Source: Bdellovibrionales bacterium
GTDB taxonomy: Bacteria > Bdellovibrionota > Bdellovibrionia > Bdellovibrionales > UBA1609
DNA: 64,000 nucleotides
Assembly: GCA_016714165.1 (NCBI GenBank)
Contig: JADJNU010000001.1
Coordinates: 496,001-560,000, forward strand
Direction: 5' to 3'
A program made the position numbers and the translations under genes. Shown one piece after another: positions 28,440-37,911 of the stretch. Numbering within the stretch: the first letter of the stretch is position 1; each line of letters starts with the position of its first letter. The notes under the pieces were generated by a model. That model searched no databases. It was not told the DNA's origin and was given only the letters and a program-made list of their open reading frames with translations.

Positions 28440-29015
28440 ATGCCTTCTTCGAGTCAGCAAGAAATCGATTCTCAGGCCAAAGAAAAGGGCTTGAGAAAAA
28501 TAGGAAAGGTGAAGGACGCACACGGTATTCGTGGTGAGATTTTTGTTATTGTATTTTCTGGTGAGGCTCCTTGGCTTGATCGATTGAAAGAGCTGAATAT
28601 CCATGGGGTTCGATCAAAAGGAGACGGGTGGCTGACTCTTGATCTTAAATCGGCGCGTCTCCATAAGAACGGTTTTATTGCGAGTTCTCCGCAAATTCAA
28701 AATCGCAACGAGGCTGAAGCACTGAAGGGCTGTGAATTGTATGTCCCAGTAGAATTCTTGATTTCTAAACCTGGCGACTCAATTTTTCTGTCAGAAATCG
28801 AAGGTTTTAAGGTGCTTCTTGCTGATGGGACAGAGCTTGGTCAGATTATTGGCTTTTCAAGCAATGGAGTTCAAGACCTTCTGGTTGTTAGAGATAGGAA
28901 GAACAATGACAAACGGGAAATTTTGATTCCTTTGATTCCTGAATTTGTTGGCAAAATCCGCTTTGAGAAATCGGAAATAGTCATGATTCTTCCTCCTGGA
29001 TTGATCGAGGATTGA
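28440..29015 (+). CDS. rimM: Ribosome maturation factor RimM
   Basis: 191 residues. RimM helps 30S maturation and binds S19. The N-terminal domain starts LRKIGKVKDAHGIRGEIFV, the RimM signature, and the PRC-like C-terminal domain has DGTELGQIIGFSSNGVQDLL and ends with FEKSEIVMILPPGLIED. AAAGGGAG precedes ATG 28440. It is followed by trmD after 11 bases, the conserved pair. The upstream hairpin suggests rimM may have its own promoter, not identified here. Confidence 0.95.
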   Translation: MPSSSQQEIDSQAKEKGLRKIGKVKDAHGIRGEIFVIVFSGEAPWLDRLKELNIHGVRSKGDGWLTLDLKSARLHKNGFIASSPQIQNRNEAEALKGCELYVPVEFLISKPGDSIFLSEIEGFKVLLADGTELGQIIGFSSNGVQDLLVVRDRKNNDKREILIPLIPEFVGKIRFEKSEIVMILPPGLIED

Positions 29016-29026
29016 GATGAGAGATC

Positions 29027-29845
29027 ATGTCTAAGATATTTAATATATTGACTATTTTTCCGAACATGATCAGTCAGTCCCTTCAGGAAGGTCTGGTTGG
29101 TCAGGCCTTTAAAAATGGCAAGGCCCAGTTGAATTTGGTGAACCCTCGCGACTTCACTTTTGACCCTCACAAAACGGTTGATGATCGACCCTATGGCGGG
29201 GGTGACGGCATGGTTTTTCTTGCGGAGCCGTTTTCTCAAGCGCTCGCGAGTCTAGGTGACCGAAAGGGAAAGGTGGTGTTCCTTTCTCCTCAAGGCAGGC
29301 CTTGGAGTGATCAGTTGGCAAGGGATTGGGCTCAGGATCAGGGCCCAGTGACTCTGGTTTGTGGGCGATACGGGGGAATCGATCAGAGATTCATAGAATG
29401 CTTTGTCGATGAAGAGATCTCTATTGGTGACTACATCTTGAGTGGCGGTGAGCTTGGCGCTTTGGTAATTATGGATTCTGTCGTTCGTTTTTTGCCGGAA
29501 GTTTTGGGTAATCCACTCAGTTCCCATCTGGAGACCTTTGCTGAAGGGCTCCTCGAATGTCCACTTTTCACTCGACCACGAGTTTTCAAGGATCTTCCAG
29601 TTCCGGAAATTCTGCTTTCGGGGCACCATGTGCGCATGAAGGCCTTTCGTCAGGATGTTTCTTTGGTGCGGACAAGAATACTGCGGCCTGATTTATTAAA
29701 GCAACTGGGCGTGTTGGAGATGAGCGTGGTGGAGGCCGCACGACGCTTGTGTGCTCTGCCGGAAAGAGAGCTCAAATCCCTTGGCCTTGATGCGGATGCG
29801 GTGAGACAAATTGCCGAAATTAAGCCAGATTCTTTAATGAGTTAG
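29027..29845 (+). CDS. trmD: tRNA (guanine-N1)-methyltransferase
   Basis: TrmD methylates G37 of tRNAs reading CNN codons and prevents +1 frameshifting. The protein starts FNILTIFPNMISQSLQEGL. It has the SPOUT knot sequences VCGRYGGIDQRF and SIGDYILSGGELGALVIMDS, the TrmD signature including the AdoMet-binding glycines. The C-terminal domain includes PVPEILLSGHH. Its 272 residues are slightly longer than E. coli TrmD (255). It overlaps nothing and lies between rimM and the next RNA methyltransferase. Confidence 0.96.
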   Translation: MSKIFNILTIFPNMISQSLQEGLVGQAFKNGKAQLNLVNPRDFTFDPHKTVDDRPYGGGDGMVFLAEPFSQALASLGDRKGKVVFLSPQGRPWSDQLARDWAQDQGPVTLVCGRYGGIDQRFIECFVDEEISIGDYILSGGELGALVIMDSVVRFLPEVLGNPLSSHLETFAEGLLECPLFTRPRVFKDLPVPEILLSGHHVRMKAFRQDVSLVRTRILRPDLLKQLGVLEMSVVEAARRLCALPERELKSLGLDADAVRQIAEIKPDSLMS

Positions 29846-29906
29846 ACGGTATAGATCAAACGATTTATGAGAGGTGTTCAGGCCTCTTGAGTGGGAGAAA
29901 ATAGGA

Positions 29907-30497
29907 ATGGAGCGCGGAGTTCCTCATGAGCAGCAGATCAACGTGTCGGTGGCTTTGATTCACTGGCCCGTGAGAGACAAAACAGGAAAGGTCATTGCGA
30001 CCAACGTAACCAATTTCGATATTCATGACATCGCCCGCGTGTCTTGCACCTATGGCGTTAACAAGTATTTTATTGTTCACCGTCAGAGGGAACAGCTCAT
30101 GTTCGTGAGCCGGATTTTGAATCACTGGAGAGTAGGTTACGGATCGAGATTCAATGCCAGTCGGGGGCGTGCTCTGGAGCGAGTCGAGTTGTGCGAGACT
30201 TTAGAAGACTTGATAGCAGGGTTTTCGGAGCCGCCAATTGTCGTCGCAACAGCGGCCCGCGATTATCCGGGATTGACTCGCGTTAGTTTTCGCGAGTTAC
30301 GGGAGGAAATGATATCTCGTCCCCAGGGTCCTTACTTGCTCTTGTTTGGTACGGGCTACGGGTTGACAGAAGACCTTCTCGAGAGGTGTGACCGACTCTT
30401 AGAGCCTATTCGAGGGCCATCATTGGACAAGTTCCGCCATTTGTCCGTCCGTTCGGCGGTAAGTATCTGTCTTGACCGGCTTCTGGCGACATGGTAG
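29907..30497 (+). CDS. SPOUT-family RNA methyltransferase (TM1570-like)
   Basis: 196 residues resembling the Methyltrn_RNA_4 family of SAM-dependent RNA methyltransferases that sits between trmD and rplS in Deltaproteobacteria and Thermotogae. Motifs are VALIHWPVRDKTGKVIATNVTN, IHDIARVSCTYGV, and PYLLLFGTGYGLTEDLLE near the knot, ending FRHLSVRSAVSICLDRLL. Start ATG 29907 (GGGAG upstream) is preferred over GTG 29874. The target RNA is unknown. Its constant neighbourhood suggests tRNA or rRNA. Confidence 0.85.
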   Translation: MERGVPHEQQINVSVALIHWPVRDKTGKVIATNVTNFDIHDIARVSCTYGVNKYFIVHRQREQLMFVSRILNHWRVGYGSRFNASRGRALERVELCETLEDLIAGFSEPPIVVATAARDYPGLTRVSFRELREEMISRPQGPYLLLFGTGYGLTEDLLERCDRLLEPIRGPSLDKFRHLSVRSAVSICLDRLLATW

Positions 30498-30531
30498 TCC
30501 TGGCCCTTCTAAAAAATCGTGGAGTGAGCGT

Positions 30532-30939
30532 ATGGATATCGTACAACAAGTAACTGTAGGTCGGGCAAAAACGAAGGACTTACCTCGCTTTACGCCTGGT
30601 GATACCTTGAATGTGCACGTTCGGGTGAAAGAGGGAGAAAAAGAGAGAGTACAGATTTACACTGGAGTCGTACTCAAAATCCAGGGCAGTGGTGCGGGGC
30701 GGGCCTTTACGGTTCGCAAGATCTCGGCAGGAGTGGGAGTTGAAAGAACTTTCCCCTTTCTCAGTCCGGCGATCGAAAAGGTAGAATTAGTGAGTCGTGG
30801 CAAGGTGCGTCGTTCGCGTCTTTTTTATCTTCGAACATTGAAAGGCCGCGCGGCCCGTCTGACATCTGAGGCGATTTCTGAACAGGATTCAGCCAAGGCT
30901 GTTGGTAAAACATCGAAGGCTGAATCCATCAATAAATGA
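30532..30939 (+). CDS. rplS: 50S ribosomal protein L19
   Basis: 135 residues starting MDIVQQVTVGRAKTKDLPRF, with the L19 core FTPGDTLNVHVRVKEGEKER and VQIYTGVVLKIQGSGAGRAF, then VGVERTFPFLSP and RRSRLFYLRTLKGRAARL. L19 lies at the 30S-50S interface. ATG 30532 has a GGAG-like site upstream and matches the family start; the frame is open further upstream but is not homologous. The last ~20 residues are a variable tail. The stop overlaps the start of rnhB (ATGA). Confidence 0.97.
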   Translation: MDIVQQVTVGRAKTKDLPRFTPGDTLNVHVRVKEGEKERVQIYTGVVLKIQGSGAGRAFTVRKISAGVGVERTFPFLSPAIEKVELVSRGKVRRSRLFYLRTLKGRAARLTSEAISEQDSAKAVGKTSKAESINK

Positions 30940-31571
30940 AATTTGACTGGTGCAAGCTTGATCCCAGCCTTCCGTTAGTTGGGGTCGATGAAGTTGGGAG
31001 AGGTTGCTTGGCAGGTCCCGTCTGTGCGGGAGCTGTCCATATTAATCAGGCCAATCCCTGGCAACATTATACGGATTCCAAGAAACTGTCCGCTTCTCGG
31101 CGTGAGCAGTATGCGAAACAGATTTTTCAAGATCATTTTGTGGGTCTTGGTTTTGCAAGTGTCGATGAAATAAGTCGGATCAATATTTTGCAGGCATCTT
31201 TACTGGCCATGAAAAGGGCAGTTATGGATCTCGTTGGGAAGATGGGAATATCAGAGGCCCATCTTTTGATCGATGGGAATCAGCTTATACCAGGACTTGA
31301 GTCAGACAAGAGATGCAAGTTTAGGCAAACAACTTTGGTCAAAGGAGATTCGAGGGCCGAGCCTGTGGGGGCCGCTTCGATATTTGCTAAAGTTGCAAGG
31401 GATCGACTCCTGGTTGAATTTGCCTCACAATACCCAGGCTACGGATTTGAGGATCACAAAGGCTATGCAACTGCTGCCCACAGAGAATCCATTGCGCGAC
31501 TTGGTCCATGTGCAATTCATCGCAGAACATTTGCCGGGGTTCGAGAGCATTGGACAGATTCGGCGCCGTAG
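30936..31571 (+). CDS. rnhB: Ribonuclease HII
   Basis: RNase HII cleaves RNA at single ribonucleotides in DNA and at RNA-DNA hybrids. The protein has VGVDEVGRGCLAGPVCAGAV with catalytic Asp18-Glu19, DSKKLSASRRE, LLIDGN, and SIFAKVARDRLL, all family motifs of the DEDD active site. Its 211 residues are typical. It overlaps rplS by four bases at its start, and its 3' end overlaps the probable start of the YraN gene, so the three are translated from one message. Confidence 0.96.
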   Translation: MKFDWCKLDPSLPLVGVDEVGRGCLAGPVCAGAVHINQANPWQHYTDSKKLSASRREQYAKQIFQDHFVGLGFASVDEISRINILQASLLAMKRAVMDLVGKMGISEAHLLIDGNQLIPGLESDKRCKFRQTTLVKGDSRAEPVGAASIFAKVARDRLLVEFASQYPGYGFEDHKGYATAAHRESIARLGPCAIHRRTFAGVREHWTDSAP

Positions 31572-31917
31572 TTCGAGAGTCCTTTCTTCTCGCACGCAAA
31601 AGGGCCAGCATTCAGAGGATCTTGTTGTTCAATTTTTGGTTGGATATGGATGGAGGCTTGTCGCGAAGAACTGGCGAAGTCCATGGGCTGAGGTAGATAT
31701 TGTCCTTTTTGGAAATGAAACGATCCTTCTGACTGAAGTAAAGGCCATCAGAAAGGCATGGCTCGGGGACCCCGTTTCGCGAGCGCAGCGACGTCGCTTG
31801 GGGCTCGTTTTGGAAGAACTCATTGAGAGATTTCCTCAATACAAAATTTGGATGTGGTTGGCTCTCGTATCTGATCGAAATGAAGTAAAAATATTTCGGG
31901 ATTATTTTGGGGAGTAG
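31510..31917 (+). CDS. YraN (UPF0102) family endonuclease-like protein
   Basis: The core QKGQHSEDLVVQFLVGYGWR, then LVAKNWRSPWAEVDIVLF and EVKAIRKAW, matches the UPF0102 family, which has a PD-(D/E)xK nuclease-like fold (E-V-D and E-V-K here). YraN genes often follow rnhB. The open frame runs back to 31273 inside rnhB with no ATG close to the conserved start. GTG 31510 is used; TTG 31531 is a plausible alternative. The length of about 135 residues fits the family. Its precise cellular role is not established. Confidence 0.8.
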   Translation: MQFIAEHLPGFESIGQIRRRSSRVLSSRTQKGQHSEDLVVQFLVGYGWRLVAKNWRSPWAEVDIVLFGNETILLTEVKAIRKAWLGDPVSRAQRRRLGLVLEELIERFPQYKIWMWLALVSDRNEVKIFRDYFGE

Positions 31918-31927
31918 GTTTTCAGGC

Positions 31928-31941
31928 GAATTCGCGAATTC
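31928..31941. repeat. 14-bp perfect palindrome downstream of yraN
   Basis: GAATTCGCGAATTC, perfectly self-complementary, eleven bases after the yraN stop. The left part GGCGAATTCG recurs at 32461-32470 just after the next gene, so copies flank that gene. No protein binding site is recognised. Confidence 0.8.
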
Positions 31942-32010
31942 ACGGTTCCTAATTTCGTGATCTTTTGCGGCCTCTTGACTCCTGGAATAGATGTGAAAAA
32001 CTAGTTCAGT

Positions 32011-32460
32011 ATGAAAATGACAAATGCACAAGGCTATTTTATGGCTCTCGCTGTTGGCATTGCCATCGCTCAGACACCTCAGGTTTTCGGACAAAATGGA
32101 CCCAATCCAAACGACCCACAGAATCATGGTTCTGGGCCGATGAAGGAGTTTGTTACAGCCTGCACTTACGGAGTTCTTGCGGGAACCTTAGTGGGAACGG
32201 CGACCTTGGCATTTGAGGACAAACCGGGTGATAATCTTCAAAATGTGGCTCGTGGGGCCTCGATTGGACTTTATTCGGGGATCTTACTTGGACTCTATGT
32301 TGTCTATATCGTGCCGGAACAAATGGAAAAGGAAAAGATGCGGATGTATGAAGATCAGGGGCTGCCGCCCCCGGAGTCAAGTCGGCTCCGGGTGCTTCCT
32401 CTCATTTCAGAAAGAGGAATAGAAGGCTTGTTTGCCCAATACAGAGCATTTAGTTTCTGA
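32011..32460 (+). CDS. Secreted or inner-membrane hypothetical protein
   Basis: 149 residues with an N-terminal hydrophobic segment (YFMALAVGIAIAQTP), possibly a signal peptide ending near FGQ. Two further hydrophobic stretches lie around residues 48-65 (ACTYGVLAGTLVGTATLAF) and 83-103 (GASIGLYSGILLGLYVVYIV), so one or two membrane spans remain after processing. I recognise no family. ATG 32011 is used; ATG 32017 is equally possible. The gene converges with lptD. The C-terminal part is polar with a run of Pro and Glu. Confidence 0.65.
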   Translation: MKMTNAQGYFMALAVGIAIAQTPQVFGQNGPNPNDPQNHGSGPMKEFVTACTYGVLAGTLVGTATLAFEDKPGDNLQNVARGASIGLYSGILLGLYVVYIVPEQMEKEKMRMYEDQGLPPPESSRLRVLPLISERGIEGLFAQYRAFSF

Positions 32461-32522
32461 GGCGAATTCGGATTTTTCAATAACCATATTGCTTTAGTTC
32501 ACCCAATACTTCGGTAAATGTT

Positions 32523-34901
32523 CTATTTTCCGCCAAATTGAAAGTGCACTCCAAAATCCCAATCAGGTTGCCCCTCTGGGAGTTGAAATTGGGAAATCGT
32601 GATGTCCCAACAATTTCCGGGAGGTTTTATCTGAGCCTCAAATTTCCAGGAAAAAATCTTACTCGTGATACTGGAGTAATCAAAACCTCCAACGAGATTG
32701 AGGTAGGTTGTTGTCCACCCCAAGGCTAGACCTATATTGTTGATTTGACTTGTGAGGTTTACCTCATTGTCCTTGTTCACTAACACAGATCGGGTAAATC
32801 CCAATTGCACATAATTGTCGTATTCATTTTTTATTCGAAGTCTTGAAGAGGAGTTGGTGATTCGAGCATAGGGATAGTAGATGGCCAGTGAGTGGAGCTC
32901 AACCCGATCGAGGCGCAAGTCAACCAGAGCATTGATCGATGACCAAGCCTGTGGATCCTCGGACTCTGCTTCGTTGAGATCGTAGGACTGAGAAAGGCGG
33001 AAGACTCCCATGGTTTTGTACTCGGGGTGGTCCACGCGCCACTGTCTGCGGAGAATGCGATTGCTGACTCCAAAATCAAGAATCCTTCGGTCAAAAATTC
33101 GATCGTGATAATCAAACTGCACTTTGTTGATGCCAAAGAAATCATCATCCTTCAATGGCTCATTGGTTTGCGAATATGGTTGTCCCTCAAATTTCCCAAA
33201 GAAATAGTGATTTGGTCGTCGAATCCAAGGTATTGAAGAAAATCGAAGTTCAGGTTCGATGATGTGCTTATATCTTTCGGCTTGGTCATTATCTCTATCT
33301 CCGAAAATTCCAGCGAGGCGAGTTTTGGCTCCCACTTCCATCTCAAGATAACGACGCGCTGCTGTGGGTGTGTAGTTGGTGTCAAGTTCTGTGGTATGGG
33401 CCGTGAAGCGATATTGGGTTTCTCGATAGGTCACGGCAGGCAGAATTTCAAGAAAGTTGGAAATGCGGAAAGGAAGGCTGATTCTGGGTATAAATTCAAA
33501 TCGGTGCCCCGTTCTCAGTATATCCCCTTTGCTTGGTTCAAAGGCTCCATCACTTTCGTGAGAAATGCATTTTGGGTTTGTCAAAGGACAGGTCCTTCCA
33601 TCGCCAATAGATTCGCCGGACGAAACGACATCATCGTAAGAAAGTCCACGCCGTGCGAATTGGACGTAGTTCGTGTCAAAACCAAAATAGAGTGGGGTTG
33701 CTGCAATTGGGCGATCCATGAGGCTGTAATTAATTTGAGGAAATCGATGTACCGAGGCATTGTTGTTTTCGACAGAGCTCTCTACAAGTTGGTTGATGTT
33801 GTAGACAACTTCTGCGCTGAGATGGGATCCCTCGGTATTTTTAGTAAGAGAAACCTTGTTTTCAATTGCCGGCTCACCATCGGTATCAAGATCTCGCGGA
33901 AAATCCCTGGCGTATTTAAGGTCGCTCACCATACTGAGATTGGTCCGATGGGTTATCTGCTCAGGCATTTCAAAATAGTGATTGTAGGTAAAGAACCATC
34001 TTTCCCTCTCACTTTGAATCAAAGTCGTTTCGTCTGGGTTGGATGGGTTTTTGGTGCGCTGTTCAAAAAATCTGTCTTCGAGAAATGAGCTGTAAAAGTT
34101 TCCTTTGCTATTTTCGCTCAAAAGGTAGCGGTATTCGAGGTTTGGCTTGAGTCCCTGGTTTTTGAACATCGTCAGGTTAAGCGTCATATCCTGACTGCGG
34201 GAAATGGCCCAAAAATACGGAATGGTCAGACCAAGTTTGCTCGTCTTATTAAATGGAAACCGAGGGACCAGAAAGCCCGACTGCCTGTCGCTCTTTAGAG
34301 GAACCCGAATCCATGGCAAAGCAAAAATCGGAACTTTGCCAAGGCGCAAAACAGGATAATCAATGGAGGCATAGCCACCGATTTCGGCCGTGATCTTTGA
34401 TCCTTTAAAACTCCATGCTGGAGGGCAGGTGGCGCAAGCTGAATAGTAGCTTTGATTTGCCACATACTCATCTTCTCCCGTTTTCTCAATGACTTCGCCT
34501 TCAAAAATGACCTGTCCGGCTTTCAAAAAGCCACGATAAATCGTGCCTGTGTTGTTTTGGTAGTTGAGCACGAGTTTCTCGCCCTCAGCGTAAACTTTTT
34601 GATTTTGCAGAATAACTTGTCCCTCGGCCTCAACAGTTTTGTCTTTCAAATTAATGGCCGCTTTGTCGCAGGACAAATACTGCCCTTGAAAGATAACTTG
34701 AACATTGCCGCTGAGTGAAATGACCTTTTTGACTGTGTCGTGGCTCATTTTTTGAGCATTGTGGATGGAAATCCCACTGAGATTTGTCTGGCCCTGGCTT
34801 TCACCAATAAATAGAAATAAAAATAGAAATAAAAAAATAGTGAAAAAATAAAATGAGAAATAATTCATAAACGAAGATAGGAGTTGTTGCAATGGCCTCA
34901 T
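32523..34901 (-). CDS. lptD: LPS-assembly outer membrane protein LptD
   Basis: LptD inserts lipopolysaccharide into the outer leaflet. A hydrophobic export segment (residues about 12-30, FFTIFLFLFLFLFIGES) is followed by an OstA/LptA-like jellyroll (about 35-150, ISIHNAQKMSHDTVKKVI, then GNVQVIFQGQYLSCDKAAIN). The long beta-barrel follows, with PIFALPWIRVPLKSDRQSGF and FLVPRFPFNKTSKLGL, the conserved barrel-start block of LptD. CATC (near 155) supplies cysteines for disulfides. It is 792 residues, close to E. coli LptD (784). It shows the organism has an LPS-bearing outer membrane. ATG 34901 is used; ATG 34868 is an alternative start. Confidence 0.92.
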   Translation of the reverse strand: MRPLQQLLSSFMNYFSFYFFTIFLFLFLFLFIGESQGQTNLSGISIHNAQKMSHDTVKKVISLSGNVQVIFQGQYLSCDKAAINLKDKTVEAEGQVILQNQKVYAEGEKLVLNYQNNTGTIYRGFLKAGQVIFEGEVIEKTGEDEYVANQSYYSACATCPPAWSFKGSKITAEIGGYASIDYPVLRLGKVPIFALPWIRVPLKSDRQSGFLVPRFPFNKTSKLGLTIPYFWAISRSQDMTLNLTMFKNQGLKPNLEYRYLLSENSKGNFYSSFLEDRFFEQRTKNPSNPDETTLIQSERERWFFTYNHYFEMPEQITHRTNLSMVSDLKYARDFPRDLDTDGEPAIENKVSLTKNTEGSHLSAEVVYNINQLVESSVENNNASVHRFPQINYSLMDRPIAATPLYFGFDTNYVQFARRGLSYDDVVSSGESIGDGRTCPLTNPKCISHESDGAFEPSKGDILRTGHRFEFIPRISLPFRISNFLEILPAVTYRETQYRFTAHTTELDTNYTPTAARRYLEMEVGAKTRLAGIFGDRDNDQAERYKHIIEPELRFSSIPWIRRPNHYFFGKFEGQPYSQTNEPLKDDDFFGINKVQFDYHDRIFDRRILDFGVSNRILRRQWRVDHPEYKTMGVFRLSQSYDLNEAESEDPQAWSSINALVDLRLDRVELHSLAIYYPYARITNSSSRLRIKNEYDNYVQLGFTRSVLVNKDNEVNLTSQINNIGLALGWTTTYLNLVGGFDYSSITSKIFSWKFEAQIKPPGNCWDITISQFQLPEGQPDWDFGVHFQFGGK

Positions 34902-35023
34902 GGGATGTCGTCACTTCTCCAGAACGAAATTTGGTGGCGAGGTCTGATTGATTGCTGATCACAGCAAAAAGTCACAAAAAAGCGCACCCCATTACATACT
35001 GACCCTAAAGGCTTGTCAATTTC

Positions 35024-37741
35024 CTACTTTGAATGCATAACGAAGACGCCGTCCCAGTCAGATGGAGGTGGCTCTGCAATAAATTCCTCGCAGCGTTGGA
35101 CGTATAGCTGCGATACGGGGTCTTCGGGAAGAGCGAGCAGAGCCTTCTTAAAATGATCCATCGCAGGTGCCCAGGCCATTTCATGATATTTTTGATACCC
35201 CTCCTGGAAGCATTTCAACATTTCGATGATTTTGTCACCCGGCTTCTTTTCTGAAATGAGCTCATAAATTTTGACTGGCAGAACCTTTCCCTTGACTTGA
35301 ACCCAGTCAATTTCGCGGCAGAAGAAGTCGTTTTTTACTTCATCGTATGTAAACTCCGAGATGATAATGCGGGTGCCGTACTGTTTGTTGATCCCTTCGA
35401 GACGAGACCCTAGATTGACTGCGTCTCCCATGACGGTGTAACTTCGAACAGTTTCAGATCCCATGTTTCCAACACTCATCTCTCCGGTATTGAGGCCTAT
35501 GCCAATGTCGATGGGTGGGAGATCTTTTTTGATGTATTCATCTCGAAGTTCTTTGAGTTTCTCTATGTGTTCCAGAGCTGTGCGGCAGGCATATTTTGCG
35601 TGATCTGGATAGTAAATAGGGGCGCCAAAAAAGGCCATAATGGCATCGCCCATGTATTTGTCGAGAGTTCCTCGATTCTTAAAAACGATTTCGGTCATAG
35701 GGGTCAGATAAGAATTCAGGAGATTGCTCAGTTCATGAGGATCAAGTTTTTCTGAAATTGTCGTGAACCCACGGACATCAGAGAAAAACACCGTCATCCT
35801 TGTTTTCCGACCGCCGAGCTCGATTTTCTTGGGGTCAGATAAGATTTCCTCAACTATCGCAGGAGAAACATACTTTTGAAATGTTGAGCGAAGTTCGCGT
35901 TTGTTCTTTTCCTCAGAGAAATATTTGTAGAAGGTTAAAGAGATGTAGAGCATTAGGATCAATATAAACGGGTGTATGATCGTGATGACATAGCCATTTG
36001 CGAAGGAGTAGTATTTATCAAAAATCATGGTTGCGGCCATGGCAGCAAACGTGAGCACCAATCCCGGCAGCGCTCCGAGTCGAGAAATGGCGATAGTTAA
36101 TAGGATTCCAATCGTCAGAAGCGCCAGTGGCATTCTGAGATCTTCATCTGGGTGAGGTCTGAGAAAATCTCTTCTGAAAAGATTGTCTATGACATTGAGA
36201 TGAGTCTCGGCTCCCGGGAAATTCTCATCAAATGGAGTTACTCGCAAATCATAGATGCCTACGGCCGTCGCTCCGAAAACAAAGACTTTATCCTTAACCC
36301 AGTCGGCTTTGTTGACTTCTACCGTGCGACTATTGTCCCAGCGGCGTTTGGTCTTATCCCAAACGTTTTGGGTAATTTTTGCTATGGGACTGTCGCTCAG
36401 CAGCTCAGAAACTCCCAAATAAGGAAACATATTCTGTGGACCGGCGTAATTGATCATGAGGCTGCCCTGGCGATCCACAGGTACGTCAAATACAACTTTT
36501 CCATCTTCGCTATTGGTGATCGAGAATTTTTTAATTACCTTTGATTCATATTTGGCGTCTTCGCTGATCTCTACTTGGGCATTGTATCCCATTGCAAGAA
36601 GGAAGGCTTTTAGAGAAATAGAAGGCACATAATGTTCGCCATTTCTTACGATCAGCTGTTTTCGCCGGATTGTTCCGTCGTCGTCAAGGTGAGCATTGAA
36701 ATATCCTGTGTTCTTCGCTTCAGATGATATCAATGGAGTGTTCATCACCCAATTGTCGGCGACAGGGATCAGATTTCGCTTGTAGCGATCTTTAAAGGAG
36801 TTCACAAACTCTTCAAAGGTGTTGAAGAGAAATGACGATGCATCCTCTTCGGCCTTCACGTGGGGCCAGGCCTCAACCAGGGCCGGATAGAGGATGTCTT
36901 CTTTTGGGTCGAGCCAGTTTCCACAATAGTCTGCTTGGGCTTCACGAATTTTCGAATTGAGATCAAGGTGCTCTCTGAGGTTCTTGGGTGGAGGAGTGTT
37001 TTGAGTGATTTCAGATGAAATAACCTTGAGATGTTCTTTGTAGATCTCTGCCATTGAATCCGGAATATACACGTCATTCTGGTCGACAATAGCTAAGAAT
37101 ACTTCTTCATTGTCCCAAATCTTATATGCTGGGGTGCTTTCGTAAATATAATTGAAGCAGCGATTTGGGTAAGTTGCTTTCAGTAGTTCGTTGTTGTTGC
37201 TATCATAAAATGAACCCATGACAATGTGGCCCGAATTTTGTTTTATCGAAGCTGCTAGAATTCGATCTGAGTCCCTAGAGAGAAGTTCTTCAGAAAATTT
37301 TTCCACTCCAATCGGATTAAGGATTCCATCATTTTTGAGCTTTTCAAAGATCTCCTTTGCTGGATTTTCCGACTCCTCTGAAAACACGGCATCGAAGGCA
37401 ATAACCTTTGCTCCGAGACTCACTGCTCTGTTGATCGTTTTCGCGATGATCTCCCTTGGCCAGGGCCATCGCCCAAGAGTTAAGACCGACTGTTCATCAA
37501 CCGCCAGGAGTGCGACATTTTCGGATGGAGACCGCGGTCCGCGTTGTTGGAGTCTAAAATCAATTGTCTTTTGATGGGCTATTTGGAGAGACTTGATCAG
37601 AAAACTATCGACTTGTTGTCCTTCTTCCAAATGAGTTGCATTGTAGTAATTCAGACTCAGAAGGACGTATGCCACCGTAATGATAAACCCTAAAGTGTAG
37701 TGAGAGAAGATGTAGCTCATCCAGGACATAAATGTTTTCAT
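35024..37741 (-). CDS. CHASE2-domain class III adenylate/guanylate cyclase
   Basis: 905 residues. An N-terminal membrane segment is followed by a large periplasmic CHASE2 sensor (about 50-510; VALLAVDEQSVLTLGRWPWP is its signature). Three membrane helices follow (about 545-620), and then a class III cyclase domain (about 640-830). Metal-binding Asp655 lies in FFSDVRGFT and Asp699 in KYMGDAIMAFFGAP, 44 residues apart as expected. A C-terminal ~70-residue tail of TPR-like character follows. It probably makes cAMP in response to an unknown periplasmic signal. A cyclic-nucleotide-binding protein is encoded at 62.8 kb, but any link is inference. Confidence 0.9.
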   Translation of the reverse strand: MKTFMSWMSYIFSHYTLGFIITVAYVLLSLNYYNATHLEEGQQVDSFLIKSLQIAHQKTIDFRLQQRGPRSPSENVALLAVDEQSVLTLGRWPWPREIIAKTINRAVSLGAKVIAFDAVFSEESENPAKEIFEKLKNDGILNPIGVEKFSEELLSRDSDRILAASIKQNSGHIVMGSFYDSNNNELLKATYPNRCFNYIYESTPAYKIWDNEEVFLAIVDQNDVYIPDSMAEIYKEHLKVISSEITQNTPPPKNLREHLDLNSKIREAQADYCGNWLDPKEDILYPALVEAWPHVKAEEDASSFLFNTFEEFVNSFKDRYKRNLIPVADNWVMNTPLISSEAKNTGYFNAHLDDDGTIRRKQLIVRNGEHYVPSISLKAFLLAMGYNAQVEISEDAKYESKVIKKFSITNSEDGKVVFDVPVDRQGSLMINYAGPQNMFPYLGVSELLSDSPIAKITQNVWDKTKRRWDNSRTVEVNKADWVKDKVFVFGATAVGIYDLRVTPFDENFPGAETHLNVIDNLFRRDFLRPHPDEDLRMPLALLTIGILLTIAISRLGALPGLVLTFAAMAATMIFDKYYSFANGYVITIIHPFILILMLYISLTFYKYFSEEKNKRELRSTFQKYVSPAIVEEILSDPKKIELGGRKTRMTVFFSDVRGFTTISEKLDPHELSNLLNSYLTPMTEIVFKNRGTLDKYMGDAIMAFFGAPIYYPDHAKYACRTALEHIEKLKELRDEYIKKDLPPIDIGIGLNTGEMSVGNMGSETVRSYTVMGDAVNLGSRLEGINKQYGTRIIISEFTYDEVKNDFFCREIDWVQVKGKVLPVKIYELISEKKPGDKIIEMLKCFQEGYQKYHEMAWAPAMDHFKKALLALPEDPVSQLYVQRCEEFIAEPPPSDWDGVFVMHSK

Positions 37742-37911
37742 AAGCCCACTCGCGTTGGTTGTCTTTTTTGATGCTGTTTCATTTTTACGGAGAATTGGAT
37801 CTTTGTCCCTACGACAATGGGCCAGATTTTTTCAAATAAGATTGGGCCATCTCTTTGAAAGGGATAAAAGGACTATGATTGGGAGGAAGAGAAAATTACA
37901 ATCTGGGGTTG

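Noticed and set aside
33264..34088. 274-codon plus-strand open frame inside lptD
   Set aside because: It is antisense to the well-supported LptD barrel region and has no homology of its own.
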